Source of the DNA: a virus
Strand: one strand, 5' to 3'
Virus record (IMG/VR): IMGVR_UViG_3300042945_000144
Span: 1 to 21,997 of that record
DNA: 21,997 nucleotides
Below are positions 13,890 to 21,308 of this stretch, piece after piece; the stretch's first letter is position 1; the number at the start of each line of letters is the position of its first letter. The notes beneath the pieces are model-generated. The model did no database searches, was not told the origin of the DNA, and was given only the letters and a program-made list of their open reading frames with translations. The position numbers and the translations under genes are program-made.

Positions 13890-14188
13890 GCTGCATGAAC
13901 ACCATGATGATGCACAGCCGCCAAGCTGATGAGGACAGGGCTGAGGCTTTGGAGTTTGCAATTGAGGCGCGTGCTGCCGAGCTGCTGACGCATGGCGAGG
14001 CTTGCGACCCATTTGATGGGGTGAACATTTGTGAGGCGCTGGATGAGTCAAGCACTGCTGAAAAGATGGTGCTTGGCAAAGTGTTGGCAGAGCGCAAATT
14101 CGATCAAGTTGGTATTTTGATTGAATGGCTTACCAAGTCGTATTGGGAGAAAAAGGCTGATGAGATGGCTAAGGATGAACTGGCATGA
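13886..14188 (+). CDS. Hypothetical acidic early protein
   Basis: This 100-residue protein begins at the ATG at 13886 in an ATGA overlap. Several further ATGs (MNTMMM) follow within ten codons, so the exact start is uncertain. The body is helical and acidic (QADEDRAEALEFAIEARAAELL), with a central CDPFDGVNICEALDES part and a C-terminal helical stretch containing ILIEWLTKSYWEKKADEMAKDE. No catalytic motif is recognised. It may oligomerise by helices. It belongs to the continuous run of small genes 13.2-15.8 kb. Confidence 0.65.
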   Translation: MSCMNTMMMHSRQADEDRAEALEFAIEARAAELLTHGEACDPFDGVNICEALDESSTAEKMVLGKVLAERKFDQVGILIEWLTKSYWEKKADEMAKDELA

Positions 14189-14400
14189 ACAGGTTTGAGG
14201 CGTGGGAAGCGCACAACCTGGCAAAGTTTGCACAAGACGCCACCACACGGCTGCTTGAGCAAGAAGAGTTGATCGAGAGTCTGCAAGCAGACTTGAAGAC
14301 AGCAATCCGTGCCTATCGGCACTTAGTAATCGAAGGGGCAAAAAATGACAGTCTACCCATCAGTGCCGAACAAAGATTTCAAATGGACCAGCGGGGCTGA
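14185..14400 (+). CDS. Small coiled-coil protein
   Basis: This 71-residue product begins in an ATGA overlap with the preceding gene. Residues about 5-52 form a likely coiled coil (AKFAQDATTRLLEQEELIESLQADLKTAIRAY). The last 20 residues are in a region that also encodes the start of the next gene in another frame, a 56-nt overlap. Nothing indicates a function. It could be structural, like other phage small helical proteins. Confidence 0.6.
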   Translation: MNRFEAWEAHNLAKFAQDATTRLLEQEELIESLQADLKTAIRAYRHLVIEGAKNDSLPISAEQRFQMDQRG

Positions 14401-14506
14401 CGTACAGGCCACTTGGCGCAAGTGGGGCTGGACTCCACCGTCCGAGAAGATGACGCCTCCACCGCCGCCAGTAGAGAAGGTTGAGCCACTGCGGAGATAC
14501 AAATGA
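14345..14506 (+). CDS. Small Trp/Pro-rich phage protein
   Basis: This 53-residue gene has an ATG at 14345 with AAGGGG 7 nt upstream. It reads in the +1 frame relative to the coiled-coil gene and overlaps its last 56 nt. The sequence NKDFKWTSGADVQATWRKWG, then WTPPSEKMTPPPPPVEK, resembles a small protein seen in other phages. Its Trp residues suggest a short structured N-terminus, with a Pro-rich tail. It ends in an ATGA overlap with the next gene. No function is known. Confidence 0.65.
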   Translation: MTVYPSVPNKDFKWTSGADVQATWRKWGWTPPSEKMTPPPPPVEKVEPLRRYK

Positions 14507-14688
14507 TCGAAGCACGAATGCTGAGCCGACTAGAGCAAGCAGAGATTCTGCGCCAAGTCAAAAACCTTTTGGCGGTGCAGCGCCGCAATCGCACATGGGT
14601 GCTTAGCAGCCGCATGACTGAAGAAAGCGAGAAGCAGAGCAACGCGAAGGCGTTGGAAAACTTCGCCGATTTTTTGAAAGAGTTCTGA
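14503..14688 (+). CDS. Small helical hypothetical protein
   Basis: The 61-residue product is almost wholly helical and charged (MLSRLEQAEILRQVKNLLAV, then SEKQSNAKALENFADFLKEF), with several basic residues in RRNRTW. The ATG has GGAG 8 nt upstream and overlaps the previous stop (ATGA). It could bind nucleic acid or a protein partner. There is no family match I can name. Confidence 0.6.
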   Translation: MIEARMLSRLEQAEILRQVKNLLAVQRRNRTWVLSSRMTEESEKQSNAKALENFADFLKEF

Positions 14689-14689
14689 C

Positions 14690-14782
14690 ATGACCGATTG
14701 CAAACACAAATGGGAACCGTTGAACGACGCGCCTTTGTACCGCTGCATCCGCTGCGGTGCTTTTTTAAGGATCATCAAATGA
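14690..14782 (+). CDS. Very small zinc-ribbon-like protein
   Basis: This 30-residue gene (MTDCKHKWEPLNDAPLYRCI, then RCGAF near its end) lies between two stops in the operon. Cys4, His6, Cys19 and Cys22 fit a minimal C-x-H...C-x2-C metal site. It starts 1 nt after the previous stop and ends in an ATGA overlap with the next gene. Its reality rests on the cysteine pattern and tight spacing. Similar mini zinc ribbons occur in other phages. Confidence 0.55.
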   Translation: MTDCKHKWEPLNDAPLYRCIRCGAFLRIIK

Positions 14783-14946
14783 ACTGCTGCGATGAATACG
14801 GCAATTGCCGACAGGGCCGTGATTGCCCGATACGCAAGCAATTGGAAAACGAAAAGCCAACCCCTGCTGATGGGCAGTTGGTATGGGCTGTGTTGGGATT
14901 CATTGTCCTGATGCTTGGGCTGTTGACATTGAGGAGTTGTTTATGA
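14779..14946 (+). CDS. Cys-rich N-terminus plus one membrane segment
   Basis: The 55-residue product starts in an ATGA overlap with AAGGA 8 nt upstream. Four cysteines lie in the first 16 residues (NCCDEYGNCRQGRDCP), followed by a hydrophilic linker and one hydrophobic segment at about 33-51 (LVWAVLGFIVLMLGLLTL). The Cys-rich head with C-x5-C-x5-C spacing recurs in small phage proteins. It is probably a membrane-anchored protein with a metal-binding or disulfide head. Function is unknown. Confidence 0.65.
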   Translation: MNCCDEYGNCRQGRDCPIRKQLENEKPTPADGQLVWAVLGFIVLMLGLLTLRSCL

Positions 14947-15173
14947 AAACCACGATAGAACTATGCAAAACAGTTGGTTTTCCGTTGATGGTCTTTGAGG
15001 GAGTGCCATACGTTTCGCCTGAACTTGAGCGCCTTGTTGCCCTTGTTCGTGCTAATGAGCGCGAGGCGTGTGCAAAGGTGTGTGAAGACAATGCAGACGA
15101 CTTGTCCGAAGGAGATTGGGATTCTGCTTGTATCAATTGCGCCGACCACATCCGAGAAAGGGGGAACACATGA
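14943..15173 (+). CDS. Small conserved phage protein (EREACAKVCE type), unknown function
   Basis: The 76-residue product contains LERLVALVRANEREACAKVC followed by CINCADHIRERG near the C-terminus, a frequent small phage protein pattern of unknown function. The ATG has AGGAG 7 nt upstream and overlaps the previous stop. Cysteines pair in each helix, so a helical hairpin held by metal or disulfides is possible. It ends in an ATGA overlap with a putative DNA-binding protein. Confidence 0.75.
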   Translation: MKTTIELCKTVGFPLMVFEGVPYVSPELERLVALVRANEREACAKVCEDNADDLSEGDWDSACINCADHIRERGNT

Positions 15174-15559
15174 CAACAACCAACACAGGCTCTCACGTCA
15201 TCAAAGCGCTGAAGGCGTTCGCTGAGTTTGGGCGCTTGACCGCGCAGGAGTTTGCCGACTACGCCGACATCGGACGCTACGATGCACACGCTGTGCTCAA
15301 CCGCATGAACAAACGCACCAAGGCTGGCGAGAAGCGCATCTACGTTGCAGACTGGACCCATGCACACGACGATGCACGGCGCTACCCACGGGCGGTGTTC
15401 ATGATGGGTGACAAGCCCGACAAGCCAAGGCCCAAACCGAACATCCGGCTGAACCGACAGCGCAGTGAGCACAAGTCACTCAAAGCCATCCGCATGACCA
15501 GCGTGTTCAACATGGGTTTGCCACGCGACAAGATCAGAGAAATAAGGAGATCACTATGA
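15170..15559 (+). CDS. Putative winged-helix DNA-binding protein
   Basis: The 129-residue product has an N-terminal domain that reads like a winged helix. A first helix (VIKALKAFAEFGRL) is followed by TAQEFADYADIGRYDAHAVL as turn and recognition helix, then a KRIYVADW-type wing. The C-terminal third is basic (KPNIRLNRQRSEHKSLKAIR) and may add DNA contacts. The ATG has AAAGGGGG 6 nt upstream. At the end of the early operon it could act as a regulator of middle or late genes, or modify host transcription. That is inference; the fold is a pattern-based guess. Confidence 0.6.
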   Translation: MTTTNTGSHVIKALKAFAEFGRLTAQEFADYADIGRYDAHAVLNRMNKRTKAGEKRIYVADWTHAHDDARRYPRAVFMMGDKPDKPRPKPNIRLNRQRSEHKSLKAIRMTSVFNMGLPRDKIREIRRSL

Positions 15560-15756
15560 AATGCAAATGCCATCCCGACTCGCCGTTCCATTGGGCGCAC
15601 AACCCACGGCCAAGCATCTTTTTGCAAGACCCTATATTCAGGGCCAAGGGTGTAACCGCTAGCACCGACTACCGAGCCTTTGGCATCTACAGCCGGGCCA
15701 AGCCCAGCGTCAAGCCGTTCCTGAATAAGCACGAAGTGCCTAAGGGACGGCTTTGA
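15556..15756 (+). CDS. Last gene of the rightward operon, hypothetical
   Basis: This 66-residue protein starts in an ATGA overlap with AAGGAG 7 nt upstream. It has two early Cys (CKCHPDSPFHW) and a basic C-terminus (YSRAKPSVKPFLNKHEVPKG). No family is recognised. Its stop lies only 6 nt from the stop of the convergent ejection-protein gene, leaving no room for a spacer terminator. The nested hairpin at 15798-15844 may do that job. Confidence 0.65.
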   Translation: MKCKCHPDSPFHWAHNPRPSIFLQDPIFRAKGVTASTDYRAFGIYSRAKPSVKPFLNKHEVPKGRL

Positions 15757-15762
15757 CGCTGG

Positions 15763-17634
15763 TTAATCTCCCAAGATTCCAGTGGCAGACCCAACAGCCG
15801 CAGAGCCAGTTAAAAGACCAGTTTGTGGTCTTTGCGCTCTGCGGTTTAATTCCCGCAAGATGGTGGTCTGCTCTATTGGATCAACAGTAAACAGACGCTT
15901 TTGCAAAGCCTCTGAACTCTCGCTGCTGATTCCTCTTGCCCTTGAAAGCAATGCTTGGCCACCAGCACGCAACATGCTCAAAGGGTCGCCAGTTGTAGTT
16001 GCCTGTGCAAGCGATCCAAGAAGGTTTGCCTCATCACGAACAGCACGATTTTCATCTGTACGAGAGCCGCCAAGAACACGTTGCTTGGTTGCGCTTTGCT
16101 GGCCCAAACTCTTAACGTATTGAGAAAACTCAGCGTAAGAGGCTTGATCTGGGAAAGCATTGCGAAGCAACAGCTTTTGATTTTCTGACTTAAAGATTTG
16201 CTTGGTGAAGTCGCCGCCCTTGAAATTGCCAAGGCGATTGTTTACGTCAGCCATTACACCTAAGCGGAACGCCTCTTTTTCATCAGGGTTGAGCTTTTTG
16301 ATTTTGGATGCAGCTTCTTTTGGGTCAAGTTTTTGATAGTCCTCGCCCATCTTGAAAGCGTTTTTAATGCGCTCTGCATCTGCAAACTGAGCATTTGCTT
16401 TGGCGTACTCAGGATTAAGTGATTTGATCAGGTCGTTGAATTCAGTCTTAACTTTTGTTACGTCTCGGCCATACCCTGACACTTTTCCAGTCACGCTGTC
16501 TGTTTCGGCATCAATCACACGGTCAAGACCAATCTTGATTTGGTGCAAGATGTCTGTTGGAACTGCCTGTGCGTTGCGGATGGCACTCAGATCGGGCAGT
16601 TTGTTGCCATAAACACCAGCACGCTTGACCGCTTCTTCATAGGCTTTTTGGAAAACAGGCCTGTCCACATACTTCCTAAATGGCACAGCATCAATGGCTT
16701 TGCTGTACGCATCTGGATATGCCTGGCTGGCAAGTCGTGATTGATTTGCTGTCAAAGCCTCAAGATATTCAAAGCCATTGACGTTTTTAGCCAAGCCAGC
16801 TTTTTCAACCAAACCCTTCACAATATCGTTTGGCTGATCAATCATGCGATTGACAAGGAACGACTCAGTGCCGCCCTTGGCTTTTGATTGCACAACGTAT
16901 GCACTGTAAGCCAAGTCGTTGAGGCTCTTGCCCAAGTCAGCAATGACGGGGTTGGGGACACCAATCTTGCGCAGCTCATCCAGTGCTTGCTGCGCTTCTG
17001 TTGGTGTGAGATTGTCTTTCTTGAGATAGCTTGCCAGCATCTTGGATGCGGCTGTTTCTTGGTCACCAATACCGGCAGAGTTCAGAACATTCTTGATGAG
17101 TGATCCGGCCTTGTCCACGACAATTGGCACTGAGCCACCAAGCAACCCGCCAAAGATTCCACCAACAACCGCTTCAGTCCCTGCGTCTTTTTCGGCAAAA
17201 CCGTAACCAGATGCAGCACCAGTTGCTGCGCCAATTGCTGTGCCGCGGGCAATTTGTCCTGGCACAGTTTGACCGATGACTGCGGCTTGGGTACTTGGCG
17301 CAAGTCTTCCGACCTGTCTTGCAAGGCCAAGTGGCGCAATCAAGCTGCCGCCAATCTCCAAGCCAGTTTTGGCAATTGGCATATCTTGGCCAAATTGCTT
17401 TTGCTGCTCACGCAAAAGATTGCGCTGGCGCTCATATTCAGGCCCACTGATTGAGCCAGTGCGAAGAGCCGCTTCAATCTCGTCGAGAGTGCCAAATGTC
17501 AAGCCCTGACCAATTGAACGAAGTGCCTCGGCTGGTCCAGAGTAAGGAACACCAGGCCCAAGAACAGAGGTAAAGGCTTGCGGTTGACCAGCTTGTGGTT
17601 GATCAGCCAGTGGAGCATCTTTGTAGTTTGCCAT
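15763..17634 (-). CDS. Internal virion / DNA-ejection protein, putative (largest)
   Basis: The 623-residue product is probably a virion protein released at infection to help pass DNA across the envelope. The N-terminus contains FGTLDEIEAALRTGSISGPEYERQR. A Gly/Ala-rich hydrophobic part at about 100-190 (ARGTAIGAATGAASGYGF, GGIFGGLLGG) could insert in membranes. The rest is long helices rich in Lys, Gln and Ala, including LNPDEKEAFRLGV. These features, length and place at the end of the tail block match podovirus ejection proteins, but no enzyme domain is seen. It overlaps the preceding gene by TAATG. The stop is 6 nt from the end of the opposite early operon. Confidence 0.65.
   Translation of the reverse strand: MANYKDAPLADQPQAGQPQAFTSVLGPGVPYSGPAEALRSIGQGLTFGTLDEIEAALRTGSISGPEYERQRNLLREQQKQFGQDMPIAKTGLEIGGSLIAPLGLARQVGRLAPSTQAAVIGQTVPGQIARGTAIGAATGAASGYGFAEKDAGTEAVVGGIFGGLLGGSVPIVVDKAGSLIKNVLNSAGIGDQETAASKMLASYLKKDNLTPTEAQQALDELRKIGVPNPVIADLGKSLNDLAYSAYVVQSKAKGGTESFLVNRMIDQPNDIVKGLVEKAGLAKNVNGFEYLEALTANQSRLASQAYPDAYSKAIDAVPFRKYVDRPVFQKAYEEAVKRAGVYGNKLPDLSAIRNAQAVPTDILHQIKIGLDRVIDAETDSVTGKVSGYGRDVTKVKTEFNDLIKSLNPEYAKANAQFADAERIKNAFKMGEDYQKLDPKEAASKIKKLNPDEKEAFRLGVMADVNNRLGNFKGGDFTKQIFKSENQKLLLRNAFPDQASYAEFSQYVKSLGQQSATKQRVLGGSRTDENRAVRDEANLLGSLAQATTTGDPLSMLRAGGQALLSRARGISSESSEALQKRLFTVDPIEQTTILRELNRRAQRPQTGLLTGSAAVGSATGILGD
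15798..15844. terminator. Nested inverted repeat at the convergent operon junction
   Basis: An outer 9-bp stem (CCGCAGAGC at 15798-15806 with GCTCTGCGG at 15836-15844) encloses an inner perfect 8-bp stem (AAAGACCA at 15813-15820 with TGGTCTTT at 15826-15833, loop GTTTG). It lies within the 3' coding end of the ejection gene and about 40 nt past the early operon stop. The inner stem has A and T tracts on both sides, so it may act as a weak bidirectional terminator. The structure is certain; termination is not. Confidence 0.5.
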
Positions 17635-19205
17635 TATGGTTTCACCCTTCTTACGCCATCAGGATCAACAAAAACTGTACCACTTGGGAATTTTGGATTC
17701 TTCAAAAATCTGTTGTATTCAGCCTGCGTAATGATTTGAACATCAAACTGAGGAATAACAACTGGCTGATTTGGCGGTGGAAACCCTGCATTTGCTCTGC
17801 GCTTTTGTACTGAGCTTGCTGCATCCTCTGCGCGTCGCGTGTTAATCTCAATCAATTTCTTCATTGCAGAAGCAGCCGCCTCTTTTGATTCAGAGCTTTT
17901 CAGTGCTTTTGCCTCTCGCACAGCATCACCTTCAGTTTGCGTACCTTTGTTCAATCGCAAACTCTCATTCACCAAGTTGGTGACAAACTTGTCGTAGTCT
18001 TCACGTGCCACCACATCTGGCGCACCAGACCCGGCAAGTTGACGCGCCCGAATGCTGGCCAAGTCCTTTAGGCCGAATTTAATTTCGCCAGTCTTGATTC
18101 GGTTGATGTATCCATACGCATCTGTGGCGATATTGGTTGCTGCACTTGCAGCAGAGAAGTCAGCCTCCTCTTCTTTGGCAAGATAGCTTGGCAGTGGCTT
18201 GTTGGCCTTTATATCTGCTTTTGCTTCTGCATCTTTGAGCTTCATTTGTTGCTGGAACTGAATGTTCTGAGCGGCAATCGCAGCATTCTGCTGCTGAATT
18301 AAAAGACTTTGCCGAGAGTTCTCAAGACCTTGCTGCTTGAGCAATTGCAAGGCGGCTTGATTGTCTTTAATCTGCTGCTGATTTTGTTCAAATTGCTGAA
18401 CACGCTGCGTCATTTCAGACAACTCTTTTACTCTGGCATCAGCCTTTTCAGGGTCAAGCACTCCACTAGCAAAACTCCTAGAGTATTGCTGGGCTAGTGT
18501 TTGAACATTTTTCGGGATGGTTGCATCCGTGGCGAACACAGCAAATGGATTCTCCTCACGCATTGAAGCTGCGCCAAGCCTGCGAAGGTCTGGAAGCAAC
18601 TTGGCTTGCTGAGAGATAGCCGCCTGACCCTCAGGGCCAAGCCTCATCAATTGAGGAACAACAGAGCTAATATCAAAAGACGCTGGGCGACCTGGGATTG
18701 CCACCGGCTGTCCCTGCTCATCCACCTCAACAAATTGCTGTTGCTCTGGCACAGCAGGCTGAAATGCACTTTGAATAAGGTTTTGAGCCTGTTGTGCCCG
18801 ACCCTGGGACTCCAGCGCCAGTCGGCGTTTTGTTGCCTCATCTTGACGGACAAGTGCCTGCTGGCGGGCTTTGTCAGCCTCCATTGTCAACATCAAAACA
18901 CCTTGACCATCGCCAATTTGGCGCAGCATTTGAATACCACGATCAAAGGTAGACAAGTCGTTGGGGTCTAGTTGAGATGCGATCTGCTGACGTGCGCTGA
19001 TGCGCTGCAACTCAGGGTCTTGGCCGCCAAGAGCACCGCCGATTGCGCCAGCCAAACCATAAGCACCGCGGCCAATGGCGTAATTTGCTTGCTGAAATGG
19101 GTCGAGCCTAGCAAACTGCATGGCCTGCGCATCAGCGCGTTCTTGCTGTTGCTGTTGGTACATCTGTGGCGTGACGCCAAACAGAGATTGCACGATTTCT
19201 GCCAT
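17634..19205 (-). CDS. Gln/Ala-rich internal virion protein, putative ejection protein
   Basis: The 523-residue product starts MAEIVQSLFGVTPQMYQQQQ, then has a short Gly-rich hydrophobic part (YAIGRGAYGLAGAIGGALGG) at about 42-61. Long helices rich in Gln, Ala and Lys follow, likely coiled coils, for example at about 260-350 with NQQQIKDNQAALQLLKQQG. The ATG has AAGGAG 6 nt upstream and a 10-nt spacing from the preceding stop. This composition and location between two similar genes fits T7/P22-type internal proteins that form a channel on ejection. No lysozyme or transglycosylase motif was noticed. The role is inferred from composition and synteny. Confidence 0.65.
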   Translation of the reverse strand: MAEIVQSLFGVTPQMYQQQQQERADAQAMQFARLDPFQQANYAIGRGAYGLAGAIGGALGGQDPELQRISARQQIASQLDPNDLSTFDRGIQMLRQIGDGQGVLMLTMEADKARQQALVRQDEATKRRLALESQGRAQQAQNLIQSAFQPAVPEQQQFVEVDEQGQPVAIPGRPASFDISSVVPQLMRLGPEGQAAISQQAKLLPDLRRLGAASMREENPFAVFATDATIPKNVQTLAQQYSRSFASGVLDPEKADARVKELSEMTQRVQQFEQNQQQIKDNQAALQLLKQQGLENSRQSLLIQQQNAAIAAQNIQFQQQMKLKDAEAKADIKANKPLPSYLAKEEEADFSAASAATNIATDAYGYINRIKTGEIKFGLKDLASIRARQLAGSGAPDVVAREDYDKFVTNLVNESLRLNKGTQTEGDAVREAKALKSSESKEAAASAMKKLIEINTRRAEDAASSVQKRRANAGFPPPNQPVVIPQFDVQIITQAEYNRFLKNPKFPSGTVFVDPDGVRRVKP

Positions 19206-19215
19206 GTCTTACTCC

Positions 19216-20271
19216 TTAGATGAACGCGCCGATGTCTTGGTTGCCGTAGGCTAGACCCGTGCCAAAGCCAGAGCTGCCAAGGCCAGTCTGCGAAAATGCA
19301 GCTCGTCCTCCACCACCAAACAAATTGCCCAAACCAGACGCCAAGGCAGGGTTTTGACTGCCCATTGTCAGCGCTGTGGCAAACGGGTTGTAGGCATCTG
19401 CGCGGGCCTGCGTAGCCGCAGCAGCATTGCCGCCCATAAGCAGTGCATTAGCTCCAGCCGTGCTCTGCCCCTTTGCGCCAATGTCAATGCCCAATTGCAG
19501 CGGCTGCTGGCCCAAAGCCTCCAACTGTCTTGTTTGTTGGAGATAAGCCTCATACGGACCCAAAGCCGCAGCCTGACCGCCGTAGCCTTGCGTGAGCAGG
19601 TTGCCACCTGTGCCAAACAGACCAGCACCGAAGGCCACTTGCCGCTGCCCGGCTTCTTGCGCCTGCGCTGCCAGCGCAGCGTCTTGCTGGGCCAGAGCGT
19701 TGTAGTACGCCTCCATCTCTGGGCTGGCAGCACCAAGGCCCGCAGCGCCACTTGGGCGAGCGCCTGTGGCTCCGACAGCCAAGCCGCCACGGCCAGTTTG
19801 GAACAACTGATTCTGGAGCTGCGCCATCTGACGCTCACGGCTTGGGGCCAGCAGCTCTTGCTGCCTAGACATGAACTGCTGCGCGGCCTCTTGAGGCGTC
19901 TGCGCCAGGTACTGCTGGCCAAGGCCGAACAGACCTTGAGCTGCGCCTTGCAGGGGTGCGAACTGCGCCTGCGCTTGCTCGGCTTGCGTCAGCCCACCAC
20001 CTGCCAGACCCAAGAAACGGTCTTGCATGGCCCGCAGTGCTGGATCGAGCGTGTAGCTCGCGCCCGTGACGCGGCCATCAGGCCCAGTCGTGAACTGCGA
20101 CTGACCGAAGCGCGTCGTGATGCCGACCGGACGGAAGCGGGCTTCTTCAGCCGCGAGCTGCGCTGCGCGGGTCTGGGCGTCGGCCTGTGTTTGCGCGGCT
20201 CTACGGGCTGATCTGCCTTGCAGTAAACCGCCTAAAAGAGAACCCCCCGCCGCTATGAGTGCTGCTGGCAT
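19216..20271 (-). CDS. Ala/Gln/Gly-rich virion protein, putative ejection protein
   Basis: The 351-residue product begins with a hydrophobic Gly/Ala stretch (MPAALIAAGGSLLGGLLQG), then an RSARRAAQTQADAQTRAAQL helix. A conserved-looking FRPVGITTRFGQSQFTTGPD block follows, and then low-complexity Ala/Gln/Gly sequence to the end. The ATG at 20271 is 6 nt after GGAG and 1 nt after the cupin stop. An ATG four codons earlier (20283) overlaps that site and is less likely. A membrane-active N-terminus and disordered helical body match small ejection proteins of podoviruses. It is first of the three, upstream of the 523- and 623-residue genes. Confidence 0.65.
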   Translation of the reverse strand: MPAALIAAGGSLLGGLLQGRSARRAAQTQADAQTRAAQLAAEEARFRPVGITTRFGQSQFTTGPDGRVTGASYTLDPALRAMQDRFLGLAGGGLTQAEQAQAQFAPLQGAAQGLFGLGQQYLAQTPQEAAQQFMSRQQELLAPSRERQMAQLQNQLFQTGRGGLAVGATGARPSGAAGLGAASPEMEAYYNALAQQDAALAAQAQEAGQRQVAFGAGLFGTGGNLLTQGYGGQAAALGPYEAYLQQTRQLEALGQQPLQLGIDIGAKGQSTAGANALLMGGNAAAATQARADAYNPFATALTMGSQNPALASGLGNLFGGGGRAAFSQTGLGSSGFGTGLAYGNQDIGAFI

Positions 20272-20272
20272 A

Positions 20273-20566
20273 TCAATCTCCAATCAAAACGTCGTCCACC
20301 TTTGACGGGTCTTTCTCGTCGGTGGCGTGAATACAAAACCAAACGCAATCCGTGATCGCCTTGACACCGTGCGTCAAACCAGCCTTGATCTCAATGCAGG
20401 CTGGCGCTTCAATGACTTCAACTTCCTCGCCCTTCATCACCGCCACCTTGCCACTGGCCAGGATTGACAGGTGGCTGAACTCATGCGTGTGCTTCAGGAT
20501 GGCTGTGCCTGCGGGGATAACCGCTTGCTTGGCATACAGACCATCGCTGAAGTGGTGCGTGATCAT
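20273..20566 (-). CDS. Cupin-domain protein between fibre and ejection genes
   Basis: The 97-residue product is a single cupin barrel. Motif 1 is Gly20-x5-His26-x-His28 with Glu29 nearby and Gly39 later (PAGTAILKHTHEFSHLSILASGK). Motif 2 is reduced, with KAGLTHGV (His66). Three histidines suggest a metal site. The start is the ATG at 20566, overlapping the fibre stop (ATGA) with GGAAG upstream; a GTG five codons earlier is less likely. Cupins are mostly enzymes or sugar-binding domains. In a tail cluster it may be a virion component or an enzyme acting on receptor sugars. The fold is firm, the role open. Confidence 0.8.
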   Translation of the reverse strand: MITHHFSDGLYAKQAVIPAGTAILKHTHEFSHLSILASGKVAVMKGEEVEVIEAPACIEIKAGLTHGVKAITDCVWFCIHATDEKDPSKVDDVLIGD

Positions 20567-21291
20567 GCAGTCCGCTTCCACATCGCCACGGTGATGTACG
20601 GCTGGAGGTTGGCGTTTGTGCCACTGGAGCCTGTGGAGTTGACCGTAGTGGAGGTTGATGTGCTAACCGAACCAGAAGGTGTTCCAGCAGAGACGCTTGA
20701 TGTAGTTGTTGTAGTGTCTGCGACCCCCGTGTTCCCAAAACCAAAAGAAGCACCCCCGGTCCCGGTCCCAATAGTATGCTGGTGGCCCGGCAAAGCATTA
20801 CCGCTGAAAGAAGAACTTGAAGACGACGATGCGGTGTGTGAGTGGCTAATAACAGTTGCATCCTTGCTACCACCAGTCTCTTCCAATGCGTCGAACAACG
20901 CATCGCCGCCGTCCAAACCCACCATGACTCGACCAGCGCCGAACGCTACCCATGTACCAAAGCCCAGCAGCGTTGCCGGGTTGGTCGTCACACCTGCGTT
21001 GATGTAGATGGAGCCAACGGGGTACAGTGCTTGCAATGCAGCTTGAACAAATGCAGTTGTAGCCAAGGCTGTGCTGCTGTTGCCAAACGTCTGAGTGACC
21101 GCTGTTGTGCCCGTAGGCAGCGCAGGCGTACCCGTAAACGTAGGTGATGCCAGATCAGCTTTGGTCGCCACAGCCACAGCGATGTTGACAAACTCCGTGT
21201 TGATCTCGGTGCCCTTGACGATCTTCAGAGGGTCGCCAGACGGCAGCGCATCTTTCGTGGCGAAATTCGTGGACTGTACATAATTCGACAC
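20563..21291 (-). CDS. Tail fibre / collar-type receptor-binding protein
   Basis: The 242-residue product has a fibre repeat-like segment (PTFTGTPALPTGTTAVTQTF at 50-69) followed by a tail-collar domain. That domain has YPVGSIYIN at 90-98, LLGFGTWVAFGAGRVMVGLD at 108-127, ETGGSKD near 138-144, and HxH-type motifs SHSH (149-152) and GHQH (169-172). It ends in a Ser/Thr-rich part and the typical NANLQPYITVAMWKRTA. T4 gp12-like collar domains with HxH motifs can bind metal ions along the trimer axis. The start is GTG at 21291 with AAGGAG 6 nt upstream. It lies next to tail genes, so it is likely host-binding. The domain call is strong. Confidence 0.88.
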   Translation of the reverse strand: MSNYVQSTNFATKDALPSGDPLKIVKGTEINTEFVNIAVAVATKADLASPTFTGTPALPTGTTAVTQTFGNSSTALATTAFVQAALQALYPVGSIYINAGVTTNPATLLGFGTWVAFGAGRVMVGLDGGDALFDALEETGGSKDATVISHSHTASSSSSSSFSGNALPGHQHTIGTGTGGASFGFGNTGVADTTTTTSSVSAGTPSGSVSTSTSTTVNSTGSSGTNANLQPYITVAMWKRTA

Positions 21292-21308
21292 ATCAATCTC
21301 CTTGTTGA

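Noticed and set aside
19354-20211. Long plus-strand open frame of 285 codons opposite the ejection gene
   Set aside because: It is antisense to a gene with a good start and family-like sequence. The product is Arg/Leu/Cys-rich without domain pattern, and no ribosome-binding site precedes it.
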